Of a stretch of 64,000 nucleotides of DNA, positions 62,406-64,000 are shown piece after piece. The notes beneath the pieces were generated by a model, which was given only the letters and a program-made list of their open reading frames with translations, was not told where the DNA came from and searched no databases. The stretch spans positions 186,001-250,000 of the forward strand of contig JABTUP010000002.1 in the NCBI GenBank assembly GCA_015075325.1, written 5' to 3'. The position numbers were made by a program, and so were the translations under genes. Position 1 is the first letter of the stretch. Each line of letters starts with the position of its first letter. The stretch comes from Flavobacteriales bacterium. Lineage in GTDB: Bacteria > Bacteroidota > Bacteroidia > Flavobacteriales_E > Vicingaceae.

Positions 62406-62906
62406 TTAGTTTAGATTAATTTCACTAACTGCATTATCAATTAATGATTTTTGTTTTTCAGCAGTTGATAATTCTTGTTTTATTATTTTTTCAGCAATTT
62501 CAATCGATAAAGTTGCCACTTGGTTTTTCAACTCAGTAATAGCAGCTAATTTTTCGTGTTGAATAGCTTCTTTAGCCGATGCAATAATTCGTTCTGCTTC
62601 AGCATTAGCAGTTACTTTTGCGTCGCTAATCATTTTGTCTTTTACCGCACGAGCATCTTTTAACATTTCGTCTCTTTCTGCTCTAGCTTGATTTAATAAT
62701 ACTTCGTTGTTAGCAGAAAGTTCTTGCATTTCTTTTTTAGCTTGTTCGGCAGCATTCAAAGCATTTTCAATTGATGCTTCTCTATCTTTAACAGCGTTTA
62801 ATATTGGTTTCCAAGCAAATTTTGCTAACAAGAAAAACAATATACAAAACACAATAGTTGACCAAATAATCAGACCAAGCTCGGGGGTTACTAATGGATT
62901 ATTCAT
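62406..62906 (-). CDS. atpF: ATP synthase F0 b subunit
   Basis: The 166-residue protein has one N-terminal membrane helix (about residues 10-27, GLIIWSTIVFCILFFLLAKFA) and a long charged coiled coil (about 38-160, rich in Ala, Glu, Lys), the peripheral stalk. Length is normal. It follows atpE after a 92-base gap that holds a stable hairpin. Confidence 0.95.
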   Translation of the reverse strand: MNNPLVTPELGLIIWSTIVFCILFFLLAKFAWKPILNAVKDREASIENALNAAEQAKKEMQELSANNEVLLNQARAERDEMLKDARAVKDKMISDAKVTANAEAERIIASAKEAIQHEKLAAITELKNQVATLSIEIAEKIIKQELSTAEKQKSLIDNAVSEINLN

Positions 62907-62956
62907 AACAAATTATTTATATATCTTTTTATTTATAATTAACTAATGTAAAATTT

Positions 62957-62991
62957 AAACAAACTCGCTGCCAACCGCAACGAGTTTGTTT
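62957..62991 (-). other. Hairpin in the atpE-atpF intercistronic gap
   Basis: An 11-bp perfect stem (AAACAAACTCG / CGAGTTTGTTT, 13-base loop) lies eight bases after the atpE stop. On the minus strand it is followed by only a short AAATTTT, so it is a weak terminator at most. It could stabilise the 3' end of atpE mRNA and raise c-subunit output. Confidence 0.55.
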
Positions 62992-62998
62992 GAGGTTT

Positions 62999-63235
<237 letters not shown>

Positions 63236-63242
63236 TTACTAA

Positions 63243-64000
63243 TTAATGATGTTCGTGTTCTGCTACAGCTGTTCCAATAAATAGTGCTGATAACATTGTA
63301 AAAACATATGCTTGTAAAAAAGCTACTAAAAGCTCTAATACTGAAATAAACAATGCAAATGGAACCGATACTGCTCCCATTGCTGCATTCTTAAAAATAA
63401 AAATTAACGAAATTAAACTAAGTACAACAATATGACCTGCGGTAATGTTTGCAAATAACCGCACCATTAATGCAAAAGGTTTAATTACTATACCTACTAA
63501 TTCAATTGGTATTAACATTATTTTTACTGGAACTGGTGCTCCTGGCATCCAAAAAATGTGTCCCCAATATTCTTTATTACCATTAAAATTAGTAACCAAC
63601 ATTGTAAACACTGCTAAAACAAATGTTACTGCAATGTTTCCAGTTAAGTTAGCACCACCAATCCATGGAATTAACCCTAATAAATTATTAAACCATATAA
63701 AGAAAAACACCGTTAACAAATATGGCATAAACTTCATGTATTTTTTCTCACCAATATTAACTTTTGCAATATCGTCGCGAACAAAAATTATTAAAGGCTC
63801 CATAAACGAAGCAATACCTTTTGGAGCAACTGCTCCATTTTTAGCATAATGAGAAGCTGTTTTAATAAATACGATAAGAATAATTAAAACAGACATTAAC
63901 ATTGCGAAAACATTTTTGGTAATAGATAAGTCTAATGGCTTAATGGTTGTTTCATAATCAAATCCAGCTGGTGCACCATCTTTTAATTGATAGATTTTTT
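63243..64000 (-). CDS. atpB: ATP synthase F0 a subunit (5' part beyond the window)
   Basis: The frame stays open to the window edge; before the internal Met at 63902 it still reads FDYETTIKPLDLSITKNVFA, so the true start lies beyond base 64000. The visible part has the a-subunit helices with FIWFNNLLGLIPW and the essential Arg in FALMVRLFANITAGHIVVL, and a C-terminus ending in EHEHH. It forms the proton half-channels with the c ring. Confidence 0.95.
   Translation of the reverse strand, partial: KIYQLKDGAPAGFDYETTIKPLDLSITKNVFAMLMSVLIILIVFIKTASHYAKNGAVAPKGIASFMEPLIIFVRDDIAKVNIGEKKYMKFMPYLLTVFFFIWFNNLLGLIPWIGGANLTGNIAVTFVLAVFTMLVTNFNGNKEYWGHIFWMPGAPVPVKIMLIPIELVGIVIKPFALMVRLFANITAGHIVVLSLISLIFIFKNAAMGAVSVPFALFISVLELLVAFLQAYVFTMLSALFIGTAVAEHEHH

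Overview
This window looks like the chromosome of a Bacteroidota bacterium, probably close to Flavobacteriales. The evidence is an AT-rich genome, type IX secretion (T9SS) genes (PorP/SprF, PorV2-PorU2, C-terminal sorting domains), a methylmalonyl-CoA epimerase, an RprXY-like two-component pair, an ATP synthase cluster whose visible part lacks atpD/atpC, and Bacteroidota-type promoters (TTTG, 19-21 bp, TAnnTTTG), textbook in front of both tRNA genes. Many genes lack a Shine-Dalgarno sequence and several begin at TTG or GTG.

Layout. 1-10.2 kb: a type-B-sorted secreted protein with its SprF-like partner, a SPOR protein, CorA and MscS transport, an acidic small protein, methylmalonyl-CoA epimerase, a secreted protein, a His-rich membrane protein, TadA, PssA and an acyltransferase. 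10.3-20.8 kb: PorV2 and a PorU2 sortase split by about 0.7 kb of degenerate sequence, a DUF4421 protein, ExbB-ExbD-TonB and FolC. 20.8-31 kb: tRNA-Val, a pseudogene remnant, MtnA with a class II aldolase, a solitary AAA/DUF234 ATPase between palindromes, initiator tRNA-Met, Era, Der, a T9SS-exported zinc carboxypeptidase and a double-glycine small peptide. 31-46 kb: a phosphatase remnant, a cNMP-binding protein, Ddl, two glycosyltransferases, a four-helix-bundle protein, FtsE, a large TPR lipid-free exported protein with its outer-membrane partner, a proteasome-like Ntn hydrolase with a 74-residue neighbour, truncated haemoglobin, RecJ and a flippase-like protein. 46-57 kb: PanD, PanC, an outer-membrane-like orphan inserted between 27-bp repeats, an AddB-like nuclease, a histidine kinase/response regulator pair, FabD, a YwqK/MORN repeat protein and a second solitary ATPase (AAA_14/DUF4143) between 29-bp repeats. 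57-64 kb: a T9SS sorting-domain pseudogene, a Fic protein with an AbiEi-like N-terminal domain, and the atpBEFHAG cluster (atpB runs off the window).

Most of the window is housekeeping. The accessory signal is in single-gene units carrying private repeats. The two ATPases and the Fic gene each have palindromic or repeated sites overlapping their own core promoter, and two single-gene segments are bracketed by 27-29 bp direct repeats. The least familiar protein is the Ntn hydrolase at 41202-42458, whose processed N-terminus would place Thr1 and Asp17 as in proteasome beta subunits. Functions are read from sequence motifs alone; no database search was possible.
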